Assembly: GCA_003864495.1 (NCBI GenBank)
Contig: ML133422.1
Span: 2,845,601-2,909,600, forward strand
DNA from: Nemopilema nomurai
Taxonomy: Eukaryota; Cnidaria; Scyphozoa; Rhizostomeae; Rhizostomatidae
DNA length: 64,000 nt
Direction of reading: 5' to 3'
Below are positions 14,301 through 25,402 of this stretch, piece after piece. A program made the position numbers and the translations under genes. Every line of letters begins with the position of its first letter. Within the stretch, counting starts at the first letter, position 1. Under the pieces are notes generated by a model. The model was not told the origin of the DNA. It saw only the letters and a list, made by a program, of their open reading frames with translations, and searched no databases.

Positions 14301-14850
14301 GCATGTTTTAAGACTGTCTAAGTGATGTACAAACAGTTTCAAGCAGAAATATTGACAAAAAATTTTCACCCAGAAATGGCCGTTTTTCTAAGGCTATAGC
14401 CTTGCCTTTTGGTCGAAAACTGAAACCTACCGTCAACGGAAAACCCATTTACCAATCAATGTCCTGACCACTTGAGGCATGTTTTAAGACTGTCTAAGTG
14501 ATGTACCAACCGTTTCAAGCAGAAATATTGACAAAAAATTTTCACCCAGAAATGGTCGTTTTTCTAAGGCTATAGCCTTGCTTTTTGGTCGAAAGCCGAA
14601 ACCTACTGTCAACGGAAAACCCATTTGCCAATCAATATCCTGACCACTTGAGGCATGTTTTAAGACTGTCTAAGTGATGTACAAACAGTTTGAAGCAGAA
14701 TTATTGACAAAAAATTTTCACCCAGAAATGGCCTTGCTTTTTGGTCGAAAACTGAAACCTACAATCAATGGCAAATATTTCAATTGACTAATGTCTTGGT
14801 CATTTCAGGCATGTTTTAAGTAATTTTAGTTGATGTACCGGCAGTTTGAA
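2330..14850. repeat. Tandem satellite array, unit about 175 bp, about 68 copies
   Basis: The unit is 173-177 bp. I counted 68 successive copies by the marker TTGC(C)TTTTGGTCGAAA, from about 3027 to 14736. Interior copies are nearly identical and differ mainly by 1-4-base indels at a few fixed places: the CTACCG, TTTACCAATC and TGACCACTT positions and the A5/A6 run. Before about 2985 roughly three or four strongly diverged copies can be followed back almost to the stop codon of the preceding gene. After about 14500 the copies diverge again, and the last recognisable one has lost the block around the palindrome. Each full unit carries the 14-bp palindrome AAGGCTATAGCCTT. There is no long open frame and no sign of a transposase. 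Its near-nucleosomal length and homogenised core are typical of satellite DNA. Confidence 0.97.
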
Positions 14851-15088
14851 ATGTAAAATTTGACAAAAAAGACACGCTGGAAATTTGTTATCATCTTTTT
14901 TAGGGAGTGTAAATCGACTTACTTTGAGGTATACGATATCTCTTTTTAGATAGATATGGAATGTTGTAAAAGTCCTTATATTTGAAATCTTGAAAAATTC
15001 AATATTAACACATTGCAGCTGTGCATTGACACGAAAGAGATTCCTACTTATAAACATGTACTTTTCTTACATTTACGAGTTTGTAGTA
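14851..15088. other. Spacer between satellite and synaptotagmin A
   Basis: Unique AT-rich sequence, presumably 3' flank of the minus-strand synaptotagmin. An 85-residue minus frame here starts inside the last decayed satellite copies and is not supported as a gene. Confidence 0.5.
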
Positions 15089-17983
15089 TCAATCATCTTC
15101 GCCTTTTTTTATCTTCGGCCTAAGCATGTGCCATTGTGGTAACGGTTTACGAGGGTTTCGTAACATGTCCCTCCAGTGTCGTAACTGTGGTCCGTATGTG
15201 CCCATTCCTATGGTAACTTGACCAATGACGTCAGCTTTCCCGATCAGATCATAATCCATGACCATGAATTGTATTGCTGTCCTTTCGATCTTTTCCGGAG
15301 GGATGATGAAGTAAAACTGTTCGTTGTAATACGGGTTCAAAGTTTGCTTTTTAACACTTGACTTCTTCATCTTCACTTTTTTGCCGTCTTGAAATATACT
15401 TATTTTCACATATGGATCTAGAGTTGAAAGGAAATGATGAAATCGTTATGTCCATACAGGATTTTCGCTAGCTCTTCTAAGGGTGATGAAGGAAGGTTGC
15501 TCAACGATATTCGTTAGCTTTGAATCTCAAATCTATTGAAGAAAAATGTTGCATGAAAAATGTGGTCAATTTCAAATGTACTGAATAATATAAAATATCT
15601 CAACAGAAGGCTCTAAGGGTGAAGAGGAACAAGGTGGTGTGATTTGATATAACTCGACGTTTGGTGTAGAAAACAAGTTAAAATGACTGCTGTTTCTTTC
15701 ACTTGATACGAGCAAGCTACAGAAACATGCGACATGGTCAGAAGCCACTGGAGAATGCTGAAATCATACTAATAAGAATGGTAAGCATACCAGAAACGCC
15801 ACCAGCGTCAGTGCTCTTGAGGTTCTGACATTCTAGAAGATAAACGAAAAGCTTCTTCGTTGTCGGGATGTAGCGAAGAGATACGCAAATGTCACCAAAA
15901 TCGGATACTGACTTTCTAAATTCCTAGGGAAAAAGGTAAATGGTTTAAATCAGTGGGCAATACCAACTATACAGAAAAAGTGAATTTAGAACTTATCTAA
16001 TGAAACAAGAGGGTGGTAACTGTTAGACAAGAATGCACGCATAATAAACATTCTCATAACTGCATCTCAGCCGTTGGCACTGTTCTGCTATCATCAATAA
16101 AATACCGGTATCAGAGACCTTTTGCAGATGCAAAAGTGTTCAGTATTCCTGGCAATGCTTTGTTGCTTAGAGTACAAACAAAAGTAATTCGCTTACCCCC
16201 TTTTCTCCATCAAAGCCTGGGACAAGAATCCTCCACTCTCTATCTACCGGGACATTGAGGTTCATGTCAATCAAAGGTATTTTCGCTTCACCAAGCACGT
16301 CATGCGCCGCACACTGGTCATAGTCCAATGCTTGGATGCACAGTGTCCGATTCTGTATCTCATTATATGGGACATTATTGAAGACAAACGTCTGATTATA
16401 AACAGGATCCAATGTTTTGTCAAGGACCTGGGCGGAAAGGTATTTCAAACAGTGAGAGTAAAAGCTATAGAACATAAAGCAACAATATAATCTTGCAAAT
16501 GGCACAACATCTGAAAGACGTTTGGACAAAAAACTTCCATTAAACTACATGCTTTGTTTACTAGGCTACAATCCAAGGTGGCAGAAATTTTTTTCTGGAT
16601 ACTTCTGGTCATTAGATTATTAAAAACTACTTGATAAAAACTTTTCTGATTAATTCCCATCAAAATGAGAGGACAGACAATACATAAATGAGCCAACCGA
16701 CTACATTCTTGATAGCTGAACATCCATTGGTAATAGACTGAGAACTTCAAATAACGTTTCTTCAACTATTTTCTGTGTTTACACGACAATACAACAATTC
16801 TGTTACAACAACACTGGTTTCAAACATAATGCACCTACATCTTATTTCAAAGTTACTTTAAGCCCTTCAGTGCCAGAATCCATTTTTATAAATCTACAAC
16901 AGTTGAGTTTTTGTTAGAAAAAGTCTAGTGAAATAATTAACTTCTAGCAGTTGATACTGCAGTGAAGCTTTTCTTTCCAGGTTCTTATGGAGATATAAAC
17001 AGCCAAGTTATTGCTTTCATACCAAAGTTTCAAATCTCCTTTTTGTATCTGGCAGCAGCATGACACGAATGTAGGGGTCAGAAGTCCCTTCCTCGTCTGC
17101 TGATGGTAGGTCAGTTGCTTCAAAGATTGTTATTGAAAGAAACTGCTCCTGGAAGTCATACACCATACTGAACCTCACCCTCCCTACAAAAGCAAGGCAC
17201 TGCTGTCAAGCACAAGAAAAAGCAAATTTATAAACATTTCACAGTGGTTCAATGCATAATTTGAAGTTTTAAAAATTGTTTCAAAATTTTGTTATATATA
17301 AGAGCTGTTAAAACTTCTAAAAAGCTGATTGATCCCCTATTTTTCATTAATTACTATATTTCAACAGAAGAGAAAAAATAACTTTGCCAATTCAGTGATT
17401 TAACAAACAATAAATATTCACTGTTTTAACAATTTAAAACAATTAGACTATTGGCAGTTGGGTGTTGCAAGAGTGCAATAGAATAAGAAGGCAACTAATT
17501 GTGCTAGATAAATGCATTGTCTCTATCTTACACTGTTTTAAAGAATTGAAGCTGCATTAATTTTTTTCGTCTAGAAATGAAAAATTAGACAAGCATGATA
17601 ATTTATAAAAGGACTAGAAAATGTGTAAGATATTATAATCTGCAAGAAGTCAGTCAAACATTAAAAGCATTTTAACTCAGTCAAACATAAATCTAGATAT
17701 GTTTCCAATAGATAGATACCTAATACAGTTCCATCAACGTCTTCTTCATCAAAGAATCCAGCAACACTATAGTCCATTTCATCTACAGATGATTCCACTT
17801 TTTCATGTATTGGGACTTCAAATAACTCAATGGTGTTTAGGTCAACACTACCCTCCCCGTCGCTATCTTTGTCATCATCAACTTTCTTTTTACGACAACA
17901 GAGCCGACAACAGCAACAGCAACAACAAATGAGGAGCAGCAAAAAAACACCACCAGCAATACTTAGAGTTGCAATTGGTGGAA
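15089..17983 (-). CDS. Synaptotagmin A (TM, C2A, C2B), N-terminal exon not found
   Basis: A vesicle calcium sensor of the synaptotagmin family. Exons in transcript order: 17983-17720 (membrane segment and linker), 17183-17023 and 16427-16197 (C2A), 15923-15791 and 15417-15089 (C2B, stop). The TM exon has a hydrophobic stretch running into a run of seven cysteines, a likely palmitoylation site, then RLCCRKKK and an acidic linker. C2A shows both calcium loops ([29 protein letters not shown]) and C2B likewise ([27 protein letters not shown]), so all ten loop aspartates expected of a calcium-binding Syt appear present. The C2B polybasic stretch ([12 protein letters not shown]) and the terminal WHML are kept. 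Every internal junction agrees in phase. The TM exon starts with two bases of a split codon, so at least one upstream coding exon is missing; I could not find it before 20.4 kb. Confidence 0.93.
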
Positions 17984-17999
17984 CTGAATGAATCAAATG

Positions 18000-20479
18000 A
18001 TAAGATAATTAATTATATACGTAAAATAATTTCAAATATCATAAAACAAAGAGCTTTGAACAGACATATATTAAAAATGACATGTGATTGAAAAAGATAA
18101 TTTGAAACATTTGCCTACAACATTTATAAAGCAGCATTTAAAGATAATCTAATAGAAATAAAAGAATTATGAACATAAAGAATATAAAACTCTTTCCTGC
18201 TTTAAAATTAACTTGCATCAGAATAGAAGTTAAGTAAAAAAGAAAAGTACAAAGCAAACAAAATTTAAGAGCAAACAAAATTGGGTAAGATATTACCTCT
18301 TGAACACCACTAAACGTTCATCAAATACAAGCAAATTAAATAACACCTACTTGGAAGTTTTTCCAAAAGTTTCCAAAACTTTTTTAAGAAAGAAACCACT
18401 TGATTATCATTTTCCTTGGATGCCAATACAATTGAAACATCTGTCGAGTTTATTAGAATTCCTTTACCCATTTACACAAACTTCAATCTGTTAGACAAAT
18501 TATATCCAGTTTCAAAAATAAAAACTAAACTTAAACTAAAAATGTTTAAACTAAAAACAATTGTACTTGAGGTTCACAAATTTCTTCTTGCGAGACACAG
18601 TGCAAGAAAAAGGCAAATTAAATGCAAAAGATTCCAGAGTCATTATGAATGGAAACTGATTTAAGCATACTGTGGCATGTTTTGTTACAAAATATTTCAA
18701 TTGATTTCCTTCTACTTGCTATCTCAGGAAAAACAATTTTAAGGAGTGGCATCCATTCCCCTAAAAATAGGCAGATATGCTTAACTTTACCATATTTATC
18801 AACCAAAACGCTTGCTGAAAATTTTTAAAGAAAACAGGTTTCAGAAAAACTGCAGGGATGGAATTTGGGCTGGCAATTTCTACACAAATAAAACCATTCA
18901 ATATCTACTCTAGCATTGCCTAGATAAAAGCGACATTATTTGTAATTCGTCTATCTTCTGTTACTTAATTCTGATTTTTTTATTCAAGTACCTACCCGCA
19001 TTTGCCAAGAAAATTTTCCAGAACGAAGTGCTGCTCCGTTCCTTTGTCAAATATTGAATCTCGAATTTGCTTCAGCGGCATATTATTACGTGACATAGCT
19101 ATTAATTTAGTAACTGCACTGAGTTTACGCATGAGTTACATGGTCTTCAATGTTATGTCCGTTTATCATTGGGCAATACCAGTCGTTCTGAAAAGTCCAT
19201 CTCAAACCAGAAAGCGTTAGGCCATATTTGTCGGGCTTGATGACCTCATCGTACTGAAATGTACTGGTCACAAAAACGATACCGTGAATTTTTGAGTAAA
19301 ACCTTCCTTTTTCTCGCTGCAGTAACATAATAATTACTTTCACAAGCATAACCAAAGCAATGTTATTTTCACTAATTTTCAAGATTATCACATAAAATTC
19401 ATGAAAAATAACTATTCCACAAGCCTCGTAATAATGCGAACCCTCGTTTCGGAATGCGTACTGGAACATTTGAAAAGAGAACTATTCGCTGGAGTGTGCG
19501 ATGCGTAAAAAGAAACTGCAAACTTCTTAGCAACATTTCAATGTCTGTCTCGTCTTCTATCACTTAATGTAGTTAATCGGAGGAGAATTGGAATAGCCTT
19601 ATACAAAGTCTTCCCTGTAAGAACTTTCATTTATTAAGTGCAGTGCAGAATCTATGGTATGATACAAAATACATAATTTGTTCATTAATTTGAACTCTAA
19701 TAACTTTGAAACTTTCAAAATGTTGTCAGCCATAGAAAGCCTTCAAACTTCTGCAAGGTACTTCCATGTAGAAAAGACACTTTGTCAAAATGTTTGTCTT
19801 TAGGCCATGCGAATTCTAGGTGTTATGAAACTTGCGCGAGCTTGTTCAGCTGAAACGCGCAGCTATGGAAACAATTAGCACTCAAAAAATGTTTACGTTT
19901 GTTAAGGTGTTCAAACCTACAACGACTCAGTAATAGAGCATATCAAACAAGTAGGCCACATGATATTTAAGAAGTCAGATGGTTTGAAAACTGTAATAGT
20001 CAAATATTTATTTTCGATTTAAAATCACGTATGTTCTTTTCCAGCAAAATATGTATAACGAAGGGTTGCAGAGCAAACCGAAAATTAAAGGACCTCAGAT
20101 ACTTTGAGGTTGCTTTAGATGTTGATAAAACTCTTCCAACGTTACACTGTCGATTTAAATTTAAGCAAATTGTTGTTTTCATTTCTACCTTAAAGTTAAA
20201 ACATATCAAAAAGCTAATAAATATTACATCAAAAGACTATCATTATCAAGCTACTAAATTAAAATGTTTTCACAAATGTCACACTCAATCCCAAAAGCTT
20301 AAATTCTTTAAACAAAGATTTCTTTTTCTAAATGAGGAAACTAAAAATTACAGCCTTTTATCACGATATTAACGCGGGTTATCTGCGGATGGTCAGTTTG
20401 AAAACCCTTTTTAACTTGGCTAGATAGCCTTAAGCATTGCATTACTGAATAAATATGATTTTCTACTACAAATGTTTTT
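18000..20479. other. Gap between the two synaptotagmin genes
   Basis: Should contain the missing 5' exon or promoter of synaptotagmin A. I see no certain exon. The best open frame is on the minus strand at 19125-19469 (114 residues, ATG start). Its second half, beginning after a good acceptor (TTACTGCAG) near 19320, reads like coding sequence with many aromatic residues, but it matches no family I know. The rest is AT-rich and featureless. Confidence 0.4.
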
Positions 20480-23330
20480 CTACTCGGACACCGTGGGTGG
20501 CCTAAGCCTGTGCCACCTAGCAACTGGCTTGCCGGGGGTTCGTCTCATCTGGGTCCAATGCTTCAACTGGGCACCAGTCCCCAACGCACCCAAAAGTAGC
20601 TCACCTATTGGCTCTCCCTTTTCGCCCTTGTCGTAGTCACACACGATGAACATGGCAGACGTCTCCTCAATTTTTTCGAAATCAATTTCAAAGAAAAACG
20701 ACTCGTTATACGATGGATTTAGCGTTCTCATTTTCACTGTTGTCTTCCGCTTTTTAACCTTCTTACCCTCCTGCACGATCCAGAACTTCACGTATGGGTC
20801 TACAAGAGACAATGCATAGATTCCCAGCCTTGCAAATAAAATATGCCAATAGAAAGACACATTTACTCCATACTCATTTTGCGGGTTTTTTTGACATGGC
20901 AATAAAATCCTGCAAAGAGCACTGCTTCAAAATTGATCTATGATTCACTTAAATTTGAAAGAAAAATGAGAAGAAGAACAATGAAGGAATCCTGGCTTTA
21001 GAGCATTGGAGTTCCTTGGAAAAAATATTAGAGTACTTCATATTAGAGTAAGTTGACAGCATAGCTGGACTGAATTGTTCTTCTAACCACGAGAAGATTC
21101 AATGATTCCACTTCGTAAAACAGTAAAGACTTTACTCAGTTTCTTCTGGCTATACATAACCAGATGAAAAAATTTTCTATGAAACATAGTTTGTGTTTAT
21201 TTTCCCTTCTTCTAGAATCGAATAGCCCTCACCTGAGAATCCCCCTTCGTCTGTGCTCTTGAGGTCCTTGCAGGCCAGGATGAACACCGCCATCAGTTGT
21301 GGATTTGGGGCGTAGGCCAGAGCAATGCATATGTGGCCTAGAAGAGGGTCTCCCTTCTTCATCTAGAAAAAAGGTCGTGCTTATCGAGTGAAAGAGACTG
21401 CAGAAAAGGAGCCAAGGGCTCGCAACACGGAACAAAATTCACTCTTCCAATCTTCAGTTGTGAGAAAAGTATGCTCAAACACGGTACATGCTTTGCCAAA
21501 CAGATTCTGGTTAACTATAGAGTGGGTTTATCAGTTGGCTTGAGAAACTCACTAAGACAAGAGGACAATAGTAGTAAACAAAATATTGAGAAAACGAAGC
21601 TTACCCCTTTGGACTCGAACTTAAACTCAGGCTGTAAGATTCGGGTTTCCTCTAAGGGTTGGTTGAGGTCCAGATCTATGACAGGAACTTTAGCTTCGCC
21701 AAGCAGATCGTGTCCCGAGAAACGGTCGTAATCATAAACTTTCAAATGGACGTAGCTACTAGTCAATTGGGCGTATGTGATGTGTTTGAAGTTGAACGAC
21801 TGCTCAAAAACTGGGTTCACGGTCTTCATCTTCACCTAGAGAGAAAAACATCAAGAGCTGCTACGAACCTAGATTATTGCTTTGCACCTAAAAGTAAGTC
21901 GTTTTTGCCTTTAAGCTTGCAAGGAAAAATTGATGTTCCTGCTCCAGACGACATGCGGTGTAAAGTTGATATGGAGAAACTACCCTTAGCTGCCTAATAA
22001 GCCCCCTCCCGCCTTCTAATTTCTTGACTTTTCCAACCTCGCCCTTATTCCAACCCCGTCGCTTCTTAGATTTTTCTCAGATTTCCGACCTGCACCCACC
22101 CCCTCCCCCGCTTTTCCCGAACCCTCCTCCCGTTTATTAGAAATTTTAGAGTAGGTGAACTGACAATATTAAAAGACGACAATTTTCGTATAAAGCATTT
22201 TAATTTTTGCTGACCTCAATCAAATGATCTATTTTGCGTAGGCAAGTCGTAAAAGTTAAAGTTATTAAAGCTTTAAATTAGAACGCAAGTGTCTAGGTAA
22301 TCTATTTCTTTGTTTGCGAGGTGCCCCCTTAGATGTTTATCTCAGCAGTTGGTACTCTTGATTCCAAGTTGTCAATGCTTCTAATGGAGGACGTACGGTG
22401 GCACAAGGTAATGCGAAGAGGCAACTGCTCAGACCATACCTTTGTTTTGTATTCTTTTTTGCCTGCTGGAACAATGGCAATCTTCGCATAAGGGTCAGAA
22501 AATCCAGAGGGATCAGCTGCTGGGATGTCTCTAGCATCAATTACTTTGACTGTTGCAATGTTTTCATCACCACTGAAGGTCAGCATGAACTTAATGCGAC
22601 CTTTATATAAATTCAAAAACTTCAGAAAAAGAAAGTTCAAATGATTGCCATTTTACAGCTCACAGGTTTTCAACTTATTTTGAATTCAAAGTATGACATC
22701 TGATGTCCAGAATACTCTGTGCTATATCATTAACAATGAAAACAAAAAGAAAACAGCATTTAGTCAAGAATAAAACATCAAGCATTCTAAGACATCATAG
22801 ATTCAGTTAGTTTTGTCATTGTGAAAGGTCTGAATGCAAAAAATTGTTGCTGTAAATAAACCTAATAGAAATCAAAGCAGATTTTAATAACTAAGTGATA
22901 ACAAAGGCAATGTATAAGATTTGGTGAAAAGCAAAATGGAGACCATTCAAGTAAATGAAGAAAATTATGGTGTTTTGATGTGCAAGAACTTTCTCTTTAA
23001 AAATAACTTTATTTTGCAGAAAATTTGCAAGCAAAAGTGAGCAAATTAAAGAAATAAAACAGTGAAGATAATATTTCATACCAAGCTGGATATCCTTTCC
23101 AGCTTCTTTTTCTGATGCTTCTACATTATAATCTATTTCATCTTGCATCATCTGCACCTTTTCATAATATGTTGGTCCAAAAAGTTGGTATTTTTGCAAA
23201 TTCATTTTATCTTTTGCCTTTTTCTTCACTTCCTTCTTTTTACAGCAGTGCCGACAACAACAGCAACACAGACATGTAATTATCAGGAATAGCACTCCAC
23301 CAATTATTCCAAGAGTTGCATATGGGGATA
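20480..23330 (-). CDS. Synaptotagmin B (TM, C2A, C2B), N-terminal exon not found
   Basis: Paralog of synaptotagmin A in the same orientation. Exons: 23330-23082 (TM, cysteine run CLCCCCCRHCC, basic stretch, linker), 22600-22440 and 21835-21605 (C2A), 21362-21233 and 20799-20480 (C2B, stop). The two C2A exons are exactly 161 and 231 bp in both genes and all intron phases match, which shows tandem duplication. The linker (YYEKVQ..DEIDYN) resembles the Syt1-type linker. C2A calcium loops are intact (PAADPSGFSDPY; VYDYDRFSGHDLLGE). In C2B the first loop is intact (STDEGGFSDPYVKF); the second reads CDYDKGEKGEPIGE, with Glu where the last loop aspartate usually sits. The polybasic segment KKVKKRKTTVKMR and terminal WHRL are present. 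The TM exon again begins inside a codon, so a 5' exon upstream of 23330 is missing from the model. Confidence 0.94.
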
Positions 23331-24023
23331 CTAGGGGGCAACAAATAATTCAGCCACTGTAATTCAAAACCAATACAGACAGTACACAACAAGAGATATT
23401 GTTGTTCTCTGGTTCCATGCAAAGATGCATTTGCTTTATCACTTCCTATGATATCTAAGTCATTTGATGACAAGGAGTCAAATTTCCTCAGTCATCTAAG
23501 CTGTCTGTAGTGTCTATAGGATTTACACACATACAGAGCCAGCTGGAACCTGCTACATTCTTTCTAAGACCTTTGATTTAGCTGTATGCATCTTACTATG
23601 TAAATAAAAGTAAAAAATAAAATTTACATTTTTCAGAAGATTCAATCCGAGAAATTGTTCTTATGAATTTTCAAATACATCAAACAACATCGCTTGGATA
23701 CAAGTTAAATCATGCCTTTATAAATGATAAAACAAATAGACAATATTGATCATGTTCACTTTGAATTAAAAGTCATTGCTATTAGGAATTAATTGTCTTC
23801 TTCCAGCTCTATGACAATCTAAGAGTCATCAACTTCGTTACTACTGTCAAATAAATGTCGTAAACTGGAAAATATTGAAAATTGTGTAAGTAATTTCAAT
23901 ATTTACACAATTTGAATATCCCACCCCTCTTCCCATCTCCCCCTCCCTTGCTTGACTATTCAGTTATTCTTTAGAATTTGGCGAATAAAGAATAAACTAT
24001 GAAAATCTAGCATCTAAAACAAA
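23331..24023. other. Upstream flank or intron of synaptotagmin B
   Basis: Probably holds the first intron and perhaps the short luminal N-terminal exon of synaptotagmin B. A minus frame continues above the TM exon to about 23473 but is cut off by a good acceptor (CCCCCTAG) at 23331-23332, so I treat it as intron. Nothing else is visible. Confidence 0.4.
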
Positions 24024-24215
24024 ATGGAATCGTTTAAATCATTAAAGCTTAATCATTTTTTGAACAATGTTTGCTCAGTCGACACTCACTCACTTGGTAA
24101 TGTTTTCAAGTGGGCCCAAACAATCAAGGCATACTTTTCAAAGAACTTTATTATTTCGTGTTTTTCTTTCGGGGTCGGTGTGATGGTAGGCCTTGTTGCA
24201 ACTTTGGCTCTGTGA
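24024..24215 (+). CDS. Possible 63-residue tail-anchored microprotein
   Basis: An ATG in a fair context (ACAAAATGG) opens a 63-codon frame ending in TGA. The first 40 residues are polar with some basic residues; the last 22 (from FIISCFSFGVGV to VATLAL) form one hydrophobic segment ending at the stop, as in tail-anchored membrane proteins. I recognise no family. It lies head-to-head with synaptotagmin B and could also be chance, since a frame of this length is not rare in AT-rich DNA. The only support is the plausible start context and the anchor placed exactly at the C-terminus. Confidence 0.25.
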   Translation: MESFKSLKLNHFLNNVCSVDTHSLGNVFKWAQTIKAYFSKNFIISCFSFGVGVMVGLVATLAL

Positions 24216-25402
24216 AAATTTGACACAGTCGGAAGAACATGGCTGCTTGTGATCTTCATTTTATTCTTCCGCTGCCCTTAAATTAGTTAGGCCCAGCTCA
24301 AAACTAGTTGAAATCCTACTTCAGAAATTCACCAGCATGAACAGTTTACTTGTATTTCATTTCTGTTTATCAAATCTTCTCTCGTGCTAACTGCATCTTC
24401 AAAATTCTTTCCAGTTCGTGCGATTTTTATTGACCCGCATCCATCGTCCTTAGCTGCCATTTTGAAAGTGATTTCATTTTCCAAGAATTTGCCGTTGTCT
24501 TGGAGGGAACCTGTTTTTACTTCATGTAAGGAAACACCGAATCTTATACGCGATGACTACTGTGGCACGAAGCTATCATGAATGTATAATGAGGTATAAG
24601 TGTTGTTCTTTGTCTCCACTTCGTTATAATTGTTCGTAAGCTTACGTTTTTTATTTTAAGTAAGAATTGAACAACTTTGCTTGCCATTCTCTTGTCAAGA
24701 TTCTGTGAATTATTGCCTTGCCAAAAATCTTACATTCAAGGGAACGCAGCTGATAATCGTTTGCACGATTTGCAGTGCGAAGACTTCAAAGAAAGACAAT
24801 GGCATAAAAATGAAGATTTCCTTGTAAAATTTCAATTACATAAGCACTTAAAACAAAAATAGGATGTAGAAATAAAAACTTATTTTACACAAGGCTAAAA
24901 ACCTTTTGATAAGTGTTTTAAAGATATTTTGTGATGTAAGATATAGTCATATGAGCAAAACAAAGCAAAATGAAATTATTAACAGAACACACTTAATTGT
25001 TTATTAGAATTACCGCAAACTGTTAAAAGAATGTTCCTTGTTATAATTTTGCTTAAAAAACATTCTATCAGTAATGATTTCATCAAAACCTTCAATACTG
25101 GATGAGGAAAAGATGATGAGTTGAAATGTCTAGACTACGTGTCTCTACTTACACATGTTGATAGGGGGAAGGTTAGTAAATGCAAAAAATTTAATTGATT
25201 ATACTGCAGTCTCTTTTACAGTACATTGCCTGAGATCCAATCTATCAAAGGGGAAAAGCCAAGCCTTGAAAGTTATTTTTTATAATAGATAGAAAGCCAT
25301 GTATGTCATCAATTGAATAAAATTTTCAAATCTAAAAGCCAGAGGAAGCATGTAAAATTCTTAAGTGTCAACAGGTAAAATTATACTACATAGCTAACTC
25401 AT
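24216..25402. other. Intergenic, 3' side of the E2F gene
   Basis: No gene supported. Two short plus frames (24384-24581, 24677-24862) show no motif. The part just below 25403 is the expected 3' UTR of the minus-strand E2F gene. Confidence 0.5.

Noticed and set aside
2985..14610. CRISPR-like array
   Set aside because: Whole 175-bp units are identical, with no alternation of constant repeats and unique spacers; the genome is eukaryotic.
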